Source: Bacteroidales bacterium UBA1374
GTDB taxonomy: Bacteria; Bacteroidota; Bacteroidia; Bacteroidales; UBA932
Reading direction: 5' to 3'
NCBI GenBank assembly: GCA_002305545.1
Contig: DBRG01000013.1
Location: 1 to 64,000, forward strand
DNA length: 64,000 nucleotides
Part shown: positions 1 to 12,000 of the stretch, piece after piece
Numbering within the stretch: position 1 is the stretch's first letter
How the letters are laid out: every line of letters begins with the position of its first letter
Position numbers and translations under genes: made by a program
The notes under the pieces: model-generated
Database searches by the model: none
What the model was told of the DNA's origin: nothing
What the model saw: the letters and a program-made list of their open reading frames with translations, nothing else

Positions 1-2020
<2,020 letters not shown>

Positions 2021-2162
2021 CGTTCCGAATCTCGCTGTCTATCCAGCCTCCCGGCTGAATATCCTTGAGCTTCTTATTGTAGTCCCTAATATTTTACGGT
2101 CTAAAAAAACCTTCTTATTACAGACTTTTCAAATTTAATTTTTACCTCTATTATCTCTCTTT

Positions 2163-2177
2163 AATACGTCAATGAAC
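2163..2177 (-). promoter_or_regulatory. possible boxA-like antitermination element in the 23S leader
   Basis: On the minus strand the leader between promoter and 23S reads GTTCATTGACGTATT. This resembles the GTTCTTTGACATATT-type sequence I associate with Bacteroidales rRNA leaders, a boxA-like position. It supports a dedicated rRNA leader here. The match is from memory and the function is inferred. Confidence 0.35.
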
Positions 2178-2201
2178 GACCGTTTATTTTCAAACGGGCT
2201 G

Positions 2202-2232
2202 CAAAGGTAGCCGAATTTCCAGAATTCGCAAA
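2202..2232 (-). promoter_or_regulatory. Bacteroidota-type promoter of the 23S gene
   Basis: On the minus strand TTTG (2232-2229) is followed by exactly 19 bases and then TACCTTTG (2209-2202). This is a full match to the Bacteroidota housekeeping consensus TTTG-N19-TAnnTTTG. Transcription would start near 2198, giving a leader of about 180 bases before the mature 23S end. The spacer holds a 6-base inverted repeat (CGAATT at 2212-2217, AATTCG at 2223-2228). The promoter points only toward the 23S gene. Confidence 0.8.
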
Positions 2233-2252
2233 TTTTTGTTGGATTATTTCAC

Positions 2253-2260
2253 TATTTTCG
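2253..2260 (+). promoter_or_regulatory. -7 element of the M15 peptidase gene
   Basis: TATTTTCG is one base off TAnnTTTG and ends four bases before the ATG at 2265, the same spacing seen at several other genes in this window. No well-placed -33 TTTG is visible. Transcription from it would begin at or next to the start codon. Confidence 0.4.
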
Positions 2261-2264
2261 CAGA

Positions 2265-2939
2265 ATGAAAGGGTTTTTCCTGTGTTTCCTTTTACAGGTT
2301 TTTTTTTCATCTGCAGATACATTGCCCGGGCAACAACGGCATGAAAAACCCGGTATTGCAGTAGCCGACACTTCCCTGGGAATTCTGATACTAGTCAACA
2401 AAGAGCACAAACTCCCGCCGGGTTACCGCCCGTATGACCTGGTACCCCTGGAAGAAAGGTACAACCGGGGTATTATGAACCTTCTGCGCCGCGAGGCAGC
2501 TGCCGCTTTTGCCCTCATGTGCCGCAAGGCAGAAGAAGACAGCATTTTCCTTTGGAACATTTCTGCCTTCCGGTCAGACACCGTACAGCGCCAGCTGTAT
2601 GAAAACGCCGTTGAGCGAAACGGGGTACACAGGGCAGAACGGTTTTCTTCCCGTCCCGGCCACTCCGAGCACCAGACCGGCCTTACGGCAGACATCAACA
2701 GCACACACAGTTCTTTTTCAAGAACACCCCAGGCGGCCTGGCTCCGGCAGCACGCCCATCTGTTCGGTTTCATCGAGCGCTATCCCCGCCATAAAGAAGA
2801 CATCACCGGTTATGGCCACGAGCCGTGGCATTTCCGTTATGTCGGCGTAGAAGCGGCTATTACTATATATACTAACAAGCTTACTTTGGAAGAATACCAT
2901 GGAACAATCCAAGAAACAACCCGGAGCCCTGCCAGATAA
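2265..2939 (+). CDS. M15 family D-alanyl-D-alanine carboxypeptidase (VanY/DdpX type)
   Basis: This 224-residue protein is probably exported; the N-terminus (residues 1-18) is hydrophobic and signal-like. It carries the M15 zinc signature: H136 and D143 in SEHQTGLTAD, then the C-terminal EPWH with E186 (catalytic) and H189 (third ligand). Family members remove D-Ala or D-amino acids from peptidoglycan stem peptides. The start at 2265 lies directly behind a -7-like element. The end overlaps the next gene by 41 bases, so it heads an operon with the OPT peptide transporter and peptidase T. I infer a role in processing cell-wall or other peptides before uptake. Specificity (D,D or L,D) cannot be told from sequence. 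Confidence 0.88.
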   Translation: MKGFFLCFLLQVFFSSADTLPGQQRHEKPGIAVADTSLGILILVNKEHKLPPGYRPYDLVPLEERYNRGIMNLLRREAAAAFALMCRKAEEDSIFLWNISAFRSDTVQRQLYENAVERNGVHRAERFSSRPGHSEHQTGLTADINSTHSSFSRTPQAAWLRQHAHLFGFIERYPRHKEDITGYGHEPWHFRYVGVEAAITIYTNKLTLEEYHGTIQETTRSPAR

Positions 2940-4902
2940 CGCTTACCGGGAACTGAAACCGGGAGAAACATACGAACCCCTGATGTCTCCCCACAAAAAA
3001 TACCCCGAAGTTACCTTCTGGTCTGTGTGCATCGGACTGGTAATGACCGTGCTGTTTTCGGCGGCTGCAGCTTACCTGGGACTCAAAGTAGGGCAGGTAT
3101 TTGAGGCCGCCATTCCCATTGCCATCATTGCCGTAGGCCTTTCCTCGGCACTAAAGCGCAAAAATTCTTTGGGAGAAAACATAATCATCCAATCAATAGG
3201 AGGCTGCTCGGGTGGTGTGGTTGCCGGGGCCATCTTTACTTTACCGGCCATGTATATCCTGCAGGAAAAATACCCGGAAATGTCGGTGGATTTTATAAAA
3301 ATCTTCTTCAGCTCCCTGCTGGGAGGCGTCCTGGGAATCCTTTTCATTATTCCCTTCCGCAAGTATTTTGTTCAAGACATGCACGGCAAGTTTCCCTTCC
3401 CCGAGGCAACAGCTTCTACCCAGGTCCTGGTGAGCGGGGAAACCGGCGGCAAAGGCGCCCGGTATCTTCTGGCCAGCGGACTGATAGGAGGTTTGTACGA
3501 TTTTGTGGTCTCCTCCTTCGGCTGGTGGAGCGAAGTCTTTACAACGAGGGTCCTTCCCTGGGGAACCGCCATTGCCGATAAGGCCAAGCTGGTGGGAAAA
3601 CTGAACGTAAGCGCAGCGGTCCTTGGACTGGGATACATCATCGGCTTGAAATACGCCTTCATCATTTGTTGCGGGTCTTTCCTGGTCTGGTTCGGGATCA
3701 TCCCGCTGATGAACCTGATCTGGGGCGGACAGATTGTTGACCTGATGGGAAGCGGCATCATGCAGACTGTGGGGGAAATGAGCCCCGAGGTGATTTTTAC
3801 CACCTACGCAAGGCATATCGGCATAGGCGGCATTGCTGTTGCCGGCATCATAGGTATTATCAAGGCTTCTTCAACCCTGAAAGCCGCCCTGGGAATGGCA
3901 GGGAAAGAACTCAGGGGCAAGCGCGATCCGCAACAACAGGCCATCCTGCGCACCCAGCGAGACCTTTCCATGAAAATCATTGTTATCGGTACCCTTGTTA
4001 CCCTCGCCCTTATTTTTGTTTTTTTCTACTTTGGCGTGTTGAGCCTGAACCTGTGGCATGCAGTCATTGCGCTGATTGTAGTGGCTGTTATTGCCTTTCT
4101 CTTCACCACTGTAGCAGCAAACGCCATAGCCATAGTGGGAACAAACCCGGTAAGCGGCATGACGCTCATGACCCTGATCCTGGCCTCGGTCATCATGGTA
4201 GCCTCGGGCCTTAAGGGAACCGCAGGCATGACAGCTGCCCTGATCATAGGCGGGGTCGTTTGTACGGCACTATCCGTTTCGGGCTCGTTCATTACTGATC
4301 TAAAAATTGGTTACTGGCTGGGAAGCACTCCCTATAAACAACAACTCTGGAAGTTTGCAGGCACCCTGGTTGTCGCTGCAACGGTGGGAGGGGTGATCAT
4401 TGTTTTGAACAAAACGTACGGTTTTACAGGGGAAAATGCACTGGTAGCTCCGCAGGCCAATGCCATGGCAGCGGTCATTGAACCACTTATGTCCGGAGGC
4501 GGCGCTCCCTGGCTTCTGTATGGTATCGGCGGTGTGATTGCCATATTGCTGACAATCTTCAAGATCCCTGCCCTGGCCTTTTCACTGGGGATGTTCATTC
4601 CGCTGGAGTTGAACCTGCCCCTTCTCGTGGGCGGGGCGGTTGCCTGGTTTGTTTCCACCCGCAGTAAAGAAACTCAGGTTAACGAAGACCGTAAGGAACG
4701 GGGTACCCTGCTCGCTTCGGGCTTCATTGCCGGAGGAGCCCTCATGGGCGTTGTTAGTGCCATCATGCGCTTTGCCGGAATCAACCTGGTCAATACATCC
4801 TGGCAAAGTTCAACGGCCGGTGAACTCCTTTCTCTGGTCGCTTATGCCTGCATCATCATATACCTGGCCATCAGCAGCATGAGGGCCGCAAAGAACAAAT
4901 AA
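2899..4902 (+). CDS. OPT family oligopeptide transporter
   Basis: This 667-residue inner-membrane protein has about 15 hydrophobic segments and the OPT features of the bacterial branch: ELKPGETYEP near the N-terminus, AYLGLKVGQVFEAAIPI around residues 56-72, and IGGCSGGVVAGAIFTLP near 100. Bacterial OPT proteins import short peptides, probably driven by protons; some fungal and plant relatives move metal chelates. The start ATG lies inside the preceding M15 gene (41-base overlap), and residues 1-30 match the usual N-terminus of the family, so the overlap seems genuine. PepT follows after 10 bases. The order carboxypeptidase, importer, tripeptidase suggests an uptake-and-digest operon. Confidence 0.92.
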   Translation: MEQSKKQPGALPDNAYRELKPGETYEPLMSPHKKYPEVTFWSVCIGLVMTVLFSAAAAYLGLKVGQVFEAAIPIAIIAVGLSSALKRKNSLGENIIIQSIGGCSGGVVAGAIFTLPAMYILQEKYPEMSVDFIKIFFSSLLGGVLGILFIIPFRKYFVQDMHGKFPFPEATASTQVLVSGETGGKGARYLLASGLIGGLYDFVVSSFGWWSEVFTTRVLPWGTAIADKAKLVGKLNVSAAVLGLGYIIGLKYAFIICCGSFLVWFGIIPLMNLIWGGQIVDLMGSGIMQTVGEMSPEVIFTTYARHIGIGGIAVAGIIGIIKASSTLKAALGMAGKELRGKRDPQQQAILRTQRDLSMKIIVIGTLVTLALIFVFFYFGVLSLNLWHAVIALIVVAVIAFLFTTVAANAIAIVGTNPVSGMTLMTLILASVIMVASGLKGTAGMTAALIIGGVVCTALSVSGSFITDLKIGYWLGSTPYKQQLWKFAGTLVVAATVGGVIIVLNKTYGFTGENALVAPQANAMAAVIEPLMSGGGAPWLLYGIGGVIAILLTIFKIPALAFSLGMFIPLELNLPLLVGGAVAWFVSTRSKETQVNEDRKERGTLLASGFIAGGALMGVVSAIMRFAGINLVNTSWQSSTAGELLSLVAYACIIIYLAISSMRAAKNK

Positions 4903-4912
4903 ACCTGATATT

Positions 4913-6136
4913 ATGGAAAAAATCCTGGACAAGTTTCTCCGGTATATCTCCTTTGACACGGCTTCGGATCCCGAATCACAAACACAGCCCAGCACGACAA
5001 AACAATTTGCCCTGCTGGAAGTGCTGCTCAAGGAATTGCACCAGCTGGGCGTTGCAGACGCCCGCCTGGACGAGTTCGGGTACGTTATGGCTTCCATTCC
5101 TTCCAATATGGACAAAGAAGTTCCTGCCATAGGATTCATTGCGCACGTAGACACCGCTCCTGATGCCAGCGGCAGGGACATCTGTCCGCAGATCATTCGG
5201 CAATACGATGGAAAACCCATCCTGTTGAACAAGGAAAAGGAATTGTACCTGGATCCGGCCGAGTTCCCGGAACTGCTTTCCTATCAGGGTCAGACCCTGA
5301 TAACTACAGATGGCACCACACTTCTGGGAGCAGACGACAAAGCAGGCGTGGCAGCCATCATGTCTGCAGTCCAATACCTGATGGCACATCCGGAAGTAAA
5401 ACACGGTCCGGTTAAGATCGCCTTTACTCCCGACGAAGAAATCGGCCGCGGTGTGGCAAAATTTGATGTGAAAAAGTTCGGGGCGGACTATGCCTATACC
5501 ATTGACGGAGGCCAGATCGGGGAAATGGAATACGAGAATTTCAATGCTGCCATGGCCCGCATTCACATCCAGGGACGCAACATCCACCCGGGTTATGCCA
5601 AGGGCAAAATGGTCAACGCATTGATCATCGGCACAGAACTGAACAACATGCTTCCGGTAGAACAACGACCCGAGTTCACAGACCACTACGAAGGATTCTT
5701 TCACATCACCTCGTTCCGGGGCACGGTAGAAGAAGCGGAGTTGAGTTATATCATCCGGGATCACGACTTGAGTAAATTTGAACAAAAGAAACAGCTCATG
5801 CAGGAAATTTCCGGATTCCTGAACCGGAAATACGGTCGTTGTGTCACCCTGGAAATCAAGGACCAATATTTTAATATGCGCACACAGATTGAGCCTCATA
5901 TGCACATCGTGGAAAAGGCAGCCAACGCCATGAAGGCAGCAGGTATCACCCCCATTGTTCATCCCATCCGCGGAGGAACTGACGGAGCCCAGCTATCCTA
6001 CCGGGGACTACCCTGCCCCAATATTTTTGCCGGAGGACACAACTTTCACGGAAAAATGGAATACCTTCCCCTGGAAAGCATGGAAAAAGCCTCGGAGGTA
6101 ATCCTGAGGATCATAGAGGAATATACAATTATTTGA
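4913..6136 (+). CDS. pepT: peptidase T (tripeptide aminopeptidase)
   Basis: This 407-residue cytoplasmic M20 metallopeptidase releases the N-terminal residue from tripeptides. Visible motifs are HVDTAPD near residue 78 (first zinc ligand and catalytic Asp), GADDKAG near 139 (bridging Asp), TPDEEIG near 173 (general base and ligand Glu), and the C-terminal GGTDGAQ and GGHNFHGKMEY stretches. Length matches the family (about 405-410). It follows the OPT gene by 10 bases and probably digests peptides delivered by that transporter. Its stop overlaps by 8 bases the stop of the convergent lipase gene. Confidence 0.95.
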   Translation: MEKILDKFLRYISFDTASDPESQTQPSTTKQFALLEVLLKELHQLGVADARLDEFGYVMASIPSNMDKEVPAIGFIAHVDTAPDASGRDICPQIIRQYDGKPILLNKEKELYLDPAEFPELLSYQGQTLITTDGTTLLGADDKAGVAAIMSAVQYLMAHPEVKHGPVKIAFTPDEEIGRGVAKFDVKKFGADYAYTIDGGQIGEMEYENFNAAMARIHIQGRNIHPGYAKGKMVNALIIGTELNNMLPVEQRPEFTDHYEGFFHITSFRGTVEEAELSYIIRDHDLSKFEQKKQLMQEISGFLNRKYGRCVTLEIKDQYFNMRTQIEPHMHIVEKAANAMKAAGITPIVHPIRGGTDGAQLSYRGLPCPNIFAGGHNFHGKMEYLPLESMEKASEVILRIIEEYTII

Positions 6137-7328
6137 TCGCCAGGTGAAGCAAAAGCCCTGCAAAGGTCTCTACTCCCCAGTCAGCATGTGTTCCGGGGCC
6201 TGACTTGTATATAATATAAGCCCCTGCTTTTTTGAATTCCCGGTAAGTATAATCTGCAGCTTCCAGTGGAACGTACAGGTCTTCTGTGGAGTGATACAGG
6301 TAGATGGGCATATAAGGAATCCAGCCGTCAACGGCGGAATTCATATTCAGGATTGGCTGCAATTTTCTGAATTCGGCATTCCTTTCTTCTATAGGTTTAA
6401 AGAAATCGGGGTGCATGTAATTGCGCATATCTTCCCCTATTAATGAAACCAATCCGCTGGCATTACGTGTCTTGTCATACCAGGTGGCATAATTGTCTGC
6501 CAGGGGTCCCTGGAAGATCTGGTGGTAGTCCAGATCAAGGTTGTAATAATGGTCCAGGGACATAATGATACCGGGTAAAAGCGGATAGGTACAGATAGGA
6601 TTATCCGCAAAACCCCTGAAAGTGGCGTTCAGATCACAGGCACCTCCTCCTATCACTACCCTTTCCACGTATACTTCATTCAGGTGGTTTTCCTGGTAAT
6701 AACGGGCAACGGCCAGCCCCACACCCCCTCCGTACGAATAACCTGCAATAACAGTGTTCCGGGGAACGTTGTACCCTATTTTCCTGAAAAACTCCTTTGC
6801 TGCCATACGCATATCCCAGGCTACTTTGCCCAAATTATCCCTGATCATGAACGGGTGGGGCATCTGCTTGGTATTCCCGTATTTTCCGTAACCTATCATG
6901 TCCGGGAGAATTACTGCGTAGCCCGCAAGGACTGGTAAAGCTTCCAGAACCGGTATATCCTCCGAGCTGCCACCGTCTTTGCTCATATGGGCGATCCCCG
7001 ACATTTCCACTATGCCCCTGATTTCACAATCCAGCGGATAATACAGCGTTCCGTCTGCGACCACGGGATTTCCGAAAGGATCCGTAGTATGATAGGTGAT
7101 AACAGAGGCACGAAAATTCCGGCTGGAAATGATGTATTCCAATTTGGAAGTGATCTCCGGGTAGTCTTCGACTCCAAACGAGTTGAACAATTCATCCAAA
7201 TTCAGGTCAATGGTCTTATGAATCCCTGCAAGGTATTGATCAGGGCCCTGAGGTGCATCATGGAATGGCTGACAAGAAGCCAGCAAAATTGCAAAGACAC
7301 AAGTTGACGTTTTCAGGAACGTTTTCAT
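6129..7328 (-). CDS. alpha/beta-hydrolase lipoprotein, secretory-lipase-like
   Basis: This 399-residue protein starts with a lipoprotein signal peptide ending in LLASC (Cys near 19), so it is probably anchored in an outer or inner membrane. The hydrolase core shows the nucleophile elbow GYSYGGGVG (Ser near residue 197), an acid region around STEDLYVPLEAA, and a catalytic His in GTHADWG near the C-terminus. The arrangement resembles secreted esterases and lipases of the LIP type; the substrate is unknown. It is monocistronic, convergent with pepT (8-base overlap) and divergent from galM with 41 bases between starts. No good promoter element is visible in that gap. Confidence 0.72.
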   Translation of the reverse strand: MKTFLKTSTCVFAILLASCQPFHDAPQGPDQYLAGIHKTIDLNLDELFNSFGVEDYPEITSKLEYIISSRNFRASVITYHTTDPFGNPVVADGTLYYPLDCEIRGIVEMSGIAHMSKDGGSSEDIPVLEALPVLAGYAVILPDMIGYGKYGNTKQMPHPFMIRDNLGKVAWDMRMAAKEFFRKIGYNVPRNTVIAGYSYGGGVGLAVARYYQENHLNEVYVERVVIGGGACDLNATFRGFADNPICTYPLLPGIIMSLDHYYNLDLDYHQIFQGPLADNYATWYDKTRNASGLVSLIGEDMRNYMHPDFFKPIEERNAEFRKLQPILNMNSAVDGWIPYMPIYLYHSTEDLYVPLEAADYTYREFKKAGAYIIYKSGPGTHADWGVETFAGLLLHLAIK

Positions 7329-7369
7329 TTTATTCTTATCTTTATTTTTTCAAAACAATAACTGGAATT

Positions 7370-8440
7370 ATGGAAATAACGCAGTTTATTCATGGTTACT
7401 CCCCGCGGGGAGAGGCAATTGTCAGTTACAAAATTACCAATAAAAAAGGATCTTACATACAGCTATGCAACATCGGGGCTACGGTAACGGGCATTGGTGT
7501 ACCCGACCGTAACGGTCTTGTTGAAGATGTGGTGCCGGGTTACAATAACGTGATGCAGTATTTCCAGGATCCTCCCTATTTTGGCAAGACGGTGGGACGC
7601 TACGCCAACCGAATTGCCCGCGGGTCATTTTCCCTGGAAGGAAAACAATACCAGCTGGCCGTTAACAATGGTCCCAACCACCTGCACGGGGGGCCGCAGT
7701 CCATGTGTGTACAGGTCTGGGTATCAAGAATAGAGGATGGGGACGATGCCGTGTCGTTCACATATGCCAGTCCTCATGGAGAAGAAAATTATCCCGGGAA
7801 CATGCAGGTAACTGCCACTTTCCGCTGGAGCGAAGACGATATCCTGACACTGGAGCTGCGGGCGATAACAGACCAGTCGACCATCATAAACCTGACCAGC
7901 CATACCTATTTCAACCTGGCTGGAGAAGGTAACGGATCCATCCACAATCATATCCTGCAACTCAATGCCCAACATTACCTGCCTGTAGATCCCACCAGTA
8001 TACCCCTTGGAGATCCCGCCCCGGTCAGGGGAACTCCTTTCGATTTTACCTTACCAAAACCCATAGGCCGGGACATTGCCATGGATCATGAACAATTACG
8101 CATTGGCAACGGATACGACCACTGCTGGTGCCTGCCTTCTGCAGAGGGAATCCTGCAACAGGCCGCATTTTTAAAAGATCCGGTCAGTGGCAGGACACTA
8201 ACCCTGCACACGACACAGCCAGGAATACAGGTATATACTGGCAACTGGCTGGATGGCAACGGAAAAGGAAAAAACGGCATCCCACACAGGAACCGACATG
8301 CTGTAGCATTGGAATGCCAGAACTATCCCGACAGTCCCAACCACCCTCAATATCCGGACTGTATACTCAGGCCGGGGGAATTGTACCTGCAAAAAATAGT
8401 TTATGCTTTCGGAACGGATCAATCCACAGGTGGAAGATAA
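7370..8440 (+). CDS. galM: galactose mutarotase (aldose 1-epimerase)
   Basis: This 356-residue enzyme interconverts the alpha and beta anomers of galactose or glucose. Family motifs are NRIARGSF near residue 83 (with R and N for substrate), NNGPNHLHGG near 103 (first catalytic His), TSHTYFNLAG near 179 (second His) and GIQVYTGNW near the C-terminus. The frame is open upstream to 7253, but residues coded there are unrelated and overlap the divergent lipase gene, so I chose the ATG at 7370, where MEITQFIHGYSPRG starts as family members do. It lies beside the LacZ fusion and GH97 genes, consistent with handling released galactose. The 3' end overlaps the cyclase gene by 22 bases. Confidence 0.93.
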   Translation: MEITQFIHGYSPRGEAIVSYKITNKKGSYIQLCNIGATVTGIGVPDRNGLVEDVVPGYNNVMQYFQDPPYFGKTVGRYANRIARGSFSLEGKQYQLAVNNGPNHLHGGPQSMCVQVWVSRIEDGDDAVSFTYASPHGEENYPGNMQVTATFRWSEDDILTLELRAITDQSTIINLTSHTYFNLAGEGNGSIHNHILQLNAQHYLPVDPTSIPLGDPAPVRGTPFDFTLPKPIGRDIAMDHEQLRIGNGYDHCWCLPSAEGILQQAAFLKDPVSGRTLTLHTTQPGIQVYTGNWLDGNGKGKNGIPHRNRHAVALECQNYPDSPNHPQYPDCILRPGELYLQKIVYAFGTDQSTGGR

Positions 8441-9006
8441 TCCAGCAGTACGGCACGGCAGGGAGACCCCTCCATTCCTCCCAGTTTTAAGGGAAGAGAG
8501 ATCAGGTAGTAATTGCCTTCGGGCACGTCCTTCAGGACAAGCCCCTCAAGTATAACCAGGTTCTTTTGCAACAATTCACGGTGTACATCATCAATCTGGG
8601 CTCCGTAACCGACGGACTGGCTTTCTGTCCCAACCATAACAATTTCACTTTCTGCCAGGGCCTTGGCCGCTTTCAGGGTAAGCCACCCTTTTCCTTTGAA
8701 TAACAGTCGCTTGGCTCCTCTGACCAATAACGGGGATATAAACCCTTCATCAATCGGGCCGTTGGCAGACAGGACCGTGCATGGACCAATACAATGTTCC
8801 AGCCGTACCTGGTCTATTGAAAGCCCGTCTTCCAGGTAATGGGAAGGAGCATCAATGTGCGTGGCATTGTGCAGACACATGGATACGGAAGATAAATTAT
8901 AAGGATATCCGTCTTTGATGCGATACAGCGGCGTGGCTGCAGGAACCGGGTCTCCTTTAAATATGTCACCGCTGAAAATTTCCTGTGAAATGTCGTATAT
9001 TCGCAT
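8419..9006 (-). CDS. cyclase family protein (kynurenine-formamidase-like metal hydrolase)
   Basis: This 195-residue protein has the metal-binding motif of the cyclase family, HNATHIDAPSH at about residues 47-57, and the late EGSPCRA region with a conserved Glu near 179. The family covers arylformamidases, isatin hydrolases and lactone or amide hydrolases that use Mn or Zn. No signal peptide is present, so it is cytoplasmic. It is encoded opposite to its galactoside-related neighbours, overlapping galM by 22 bases, and its start is 43 bases from that of the GDPD-LacZ gene. Substrate unknown; a role in tryptophan breakdown is not supported by the context. Confidence 0.78.
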   Translation of the reverse strand: MRIYDISQEIFSGDIFKGDPVPAATPLYRIKDGYPYNLSSVSMCLHNATHIDAPSHYLEDGLSIDQVRLEHCIGPCTVLSANGPIDEGFISPLLVRGAKRLLFKGKGWLTLKAAKALAESEIVMVGTESQSVGYGAQIDDVHRELLQKNLVILEGLVLKDVPEGNYYLISLPLKLGGMEGSPCRAVLLDYLPPVD

Positions 9007-9035
9007 ATCAGAATGTCAAATGGATTGGCAATTTA

Positions 9036-9043
9036 CAAAAATA
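9036..9043 (-). promoter_or_regulatory. possible -7 element for the cyclase gene
   Basis: On the minus strand TATTTTTG matches TAnnTTTG and ends 29 bases before the cyclase start. No -33 TTTG is found at the expected distance. AT-rich sequence makes a chance match possible. Confidence 0.3.
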
Positions 9044-9049
9044 AATAAC

Positions 9050-12000
9050 ATGTTACGCTATCTCTTATTCTCCCTTATCCTGTCCCTGCTGCCTTCGCTT
9101 ACCCTTTGGTCACAGCCCGGCATAATAGCCCACCGGGGGTTCTGGAGGGTGGAAGGATCGGCGCAAAACTCCAGGAGTTCCGTACAAAATGCCGTTGATG
9201 CCCGTTGCTACGGAGCCGAAATAGATGTGTACCTGACTACTGACGGAAAAGTGGTGCTGGTGCACGATCCGGTGTTAAACGGAGCACGTGTGGATGCGAG
9301 TTCCTACCGCGAACTCTCCGGTCATCTTTTATCCAACGGCGAAACACTCCCGTTGCTTGACGAGATTCTGCCCATTATCGCTGCATCGGACCACACCAAA
9401 CTTATCATAGAGATCAAAGCCCACCGCGACAAGCCTACTGAAAAGGCAGCCGTGGCAAAGATCCTGGAACTGGTGGAGCGGGCAGGTGTGCGTGACAAAG
9501 TGGAATACATCAGTTTTTCTTCCCATATCTGCGAGACGGTAATCCAGTCAGACCCGGATGCACAGGTAGCTTTCCTGGGCGGCAGCCTGTCTCCTGACCA
9601 GCTGAAGGAAAAGGGATACACCGGACTGGACTACAACATGAGGGTCCTTAAGGCTAAACCGCAGTGGATTGCCCGCGCAAAGGAACTTGGCTTGAGCGTG
9701 AACGTGTGGACAGTCAACAGGCCTGAGGATTTTCATTATTTCATTCAATCTGGAGTAGACTACATAACCACAGATTATCCCCTGCACAAAGCCTTTGAAG
9801 AATGGCAGGATCCAGCAGTGAACCAGATCAACCGCGCTCCCATGCGTACTTCCTATAATGTTTATGAAACACGCTCTCTGGCCATTGACGGATGTCGGAA
9901 ATCCTCCCTGTATTTCAAGGATCTGAACGGCCTGTGGAAATTTGCATGGACAAAGGATGCCCCGGTGAGTTACACCGGGTTCCAGAAAGTATGTTATGAT
10001 GACAGATCCTGGGACGTGATGCCCGTCCCGGGTCTTTGGGAGTTGAACGGGTACGGCCACCCGCTGTACCTGAATTACGGTTACGCCTGGTTTAATCAAT
10101 ACCGGTCTGCTCCTCCCGTAGTCCCTCTGGCTGAGAATCATACCGGCTATTACCGCCACACCTTTTCCCTTCCACAGGCGTGGGACGGCAGGCAGGTTTT
10201 TATTCATTTCGGATCGGTCACTTCCAACATGAGCCTCTGGGTCAACGGGCTGTATGCGGGGTATTCTGAAGACAGCAAACTGGAAGCCGAATTTGACATA
10301 ACCTCTTTCCTTCGGCCGGGAGAAAACCTCATTGCCCTGAAAGTGAACCGATGGTGCGACGGGACATACCTGGAAGACCAGGATTTCTGGCGTCTGAGCG
10401 GAATTGGGCGGGAAGTATTCCTTTATGCCCGGGAAAAGACACATATACATGATTTTACATTACTCCCTGTCCTGGATGAAAATTACAAAAACGGGACATT
10501 GGACATATCTGTTACCCTGAACAGGGCTTCAGACCAGGCGCTGGTTCAGGCCGAGCTTATAGATCCCCGGGGCAACAGCCTTGGGCTGAAATCCTTGTCT
10601 GGTTCTGAACACCTGATATTTACCGGCTCTTTTACCGTAAAAAACGCACAACCCTGGTCGGCAGAATTGCCACATCTTTACACCCTGGTACTTTCGCTGG
10701 CCGATACCGGCACCGGGAAGGAAACGGAATTCATTCCCTGGAAGGTGGGCTTCCGTAACGTGGAGATTAAAAACGCCCAATTGCTTGTCAACGGAAAACC
10801 CATACTCATCAAAGGGGTTAACCGGCATGAGATGGACCCGTCCACAGGTTACTACGTGTCTGTGGAGCGTATGATCCAGGATATTGAACTGATGAAAAAA
10901 TTCAATATCAATGCCGTAAGAACCAGCCATTATCCAAATTCACCAATCTGGTACGACTTGTGTGACTTTTTCGGGATCTACGTGGTCGATGAGGCCAACA
11001 TTGAATCCCATGGAATGGGTTATGGGGAAAAGACACTGGCTGCCCGGCCCGATTACCTGCAGGCACATGCGGAACGTATAGAAAGGATGTACCTCAGGGA
11101 CAAGAACCACACCAGCGTGATCATCTGGTCTATGGGCAACGAAGCCGGAGATGGTGACAACTTTACTAAGGGTTATGATTTGCTGCGCAAGGCAGATATT
11201 CAAAAAAGGCCTATTCAGTATGAACGTGCCACGCGGCCTGGAATATCGGATATTTTTGCCCCCATGTACATGGGTTACGAAAGCTGTATCCGTTACCTGG
11301 AAAACGACCCCAAAAGGCCACTGATACAGTGTGAATACGCCCACGCCATGGGAAATTCCATGGGAGGCTTCGACTATTACTGGCAGATCATCCGCCAATA
11401 CCCGCAGTACCAGGGAGGATTCATCTGGGATTTTGTTGACCAGGCCCTTTTCCTGGAGCGTAAGGAAGGACATTTTGTGTATGCCTACGGCGGGGATTAC
11501 AACCCCTACGACGCATCCGATCAGAATTTCAACAATAACGGGCTATTCAGCCCTTCACGCACTCCCAATCCCCACGCTTATGAAGTGTCCTATTATTATC
11601 AGAATGTATGGGTCCAGGATATGGATGTGGCCAACGGGAAGATTGGCATTAGGAACGAATACTTTTTCCGCGACCTGTCACACCTTTCCCTGGAATGGGA
11701 ACTGCTGGCCGACGGGGTTCCCGTCAGGAAAGGTCATTCAGACAACCTGAAAACACTTCCGGGACAAACAAGCGTGATGGAGCTGGGATACAGCCGATCC
11801 GACCTTGAGCCTTACAATGACCGGGAATTATTCCTGAACGTTTATTTTTCAACCCGTAAAGCCGAGGTCCTCCTTCCAGCGGGTACGATCCTGGCCCGGG
11901 CCCAGCTCCCTGTTCATATCACGGAGGCCCAAAAACTCTCTGTAGAACAATCCACAGAACCAATTTTTATCATAGACCAGAGCGACAGAAACTGGCTCAT

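Noticed and set aside
2021..2264. tRNA-Ile or tRNA-Ala in a 16S-23S spacer
   Set aside because: No tRNA-like sequence is present; the gap holds a promoter and leader only.
4976..5962. 328-residue ORF antisense to pepT
   Set aside because: Shadow frame; pepT has complete catalytic motifs on the other strand.
7337..7358. -7 elements for galM and the lipase
   Set aside because: TATCTTTA and TTGTTTTG are poor matches and point toward each other; not supported as promoters.
9548..10450. 300-residue ORF antisense to the GDPD-LacZ gene
   Set aside because: Shadow frame without recognisable domain.
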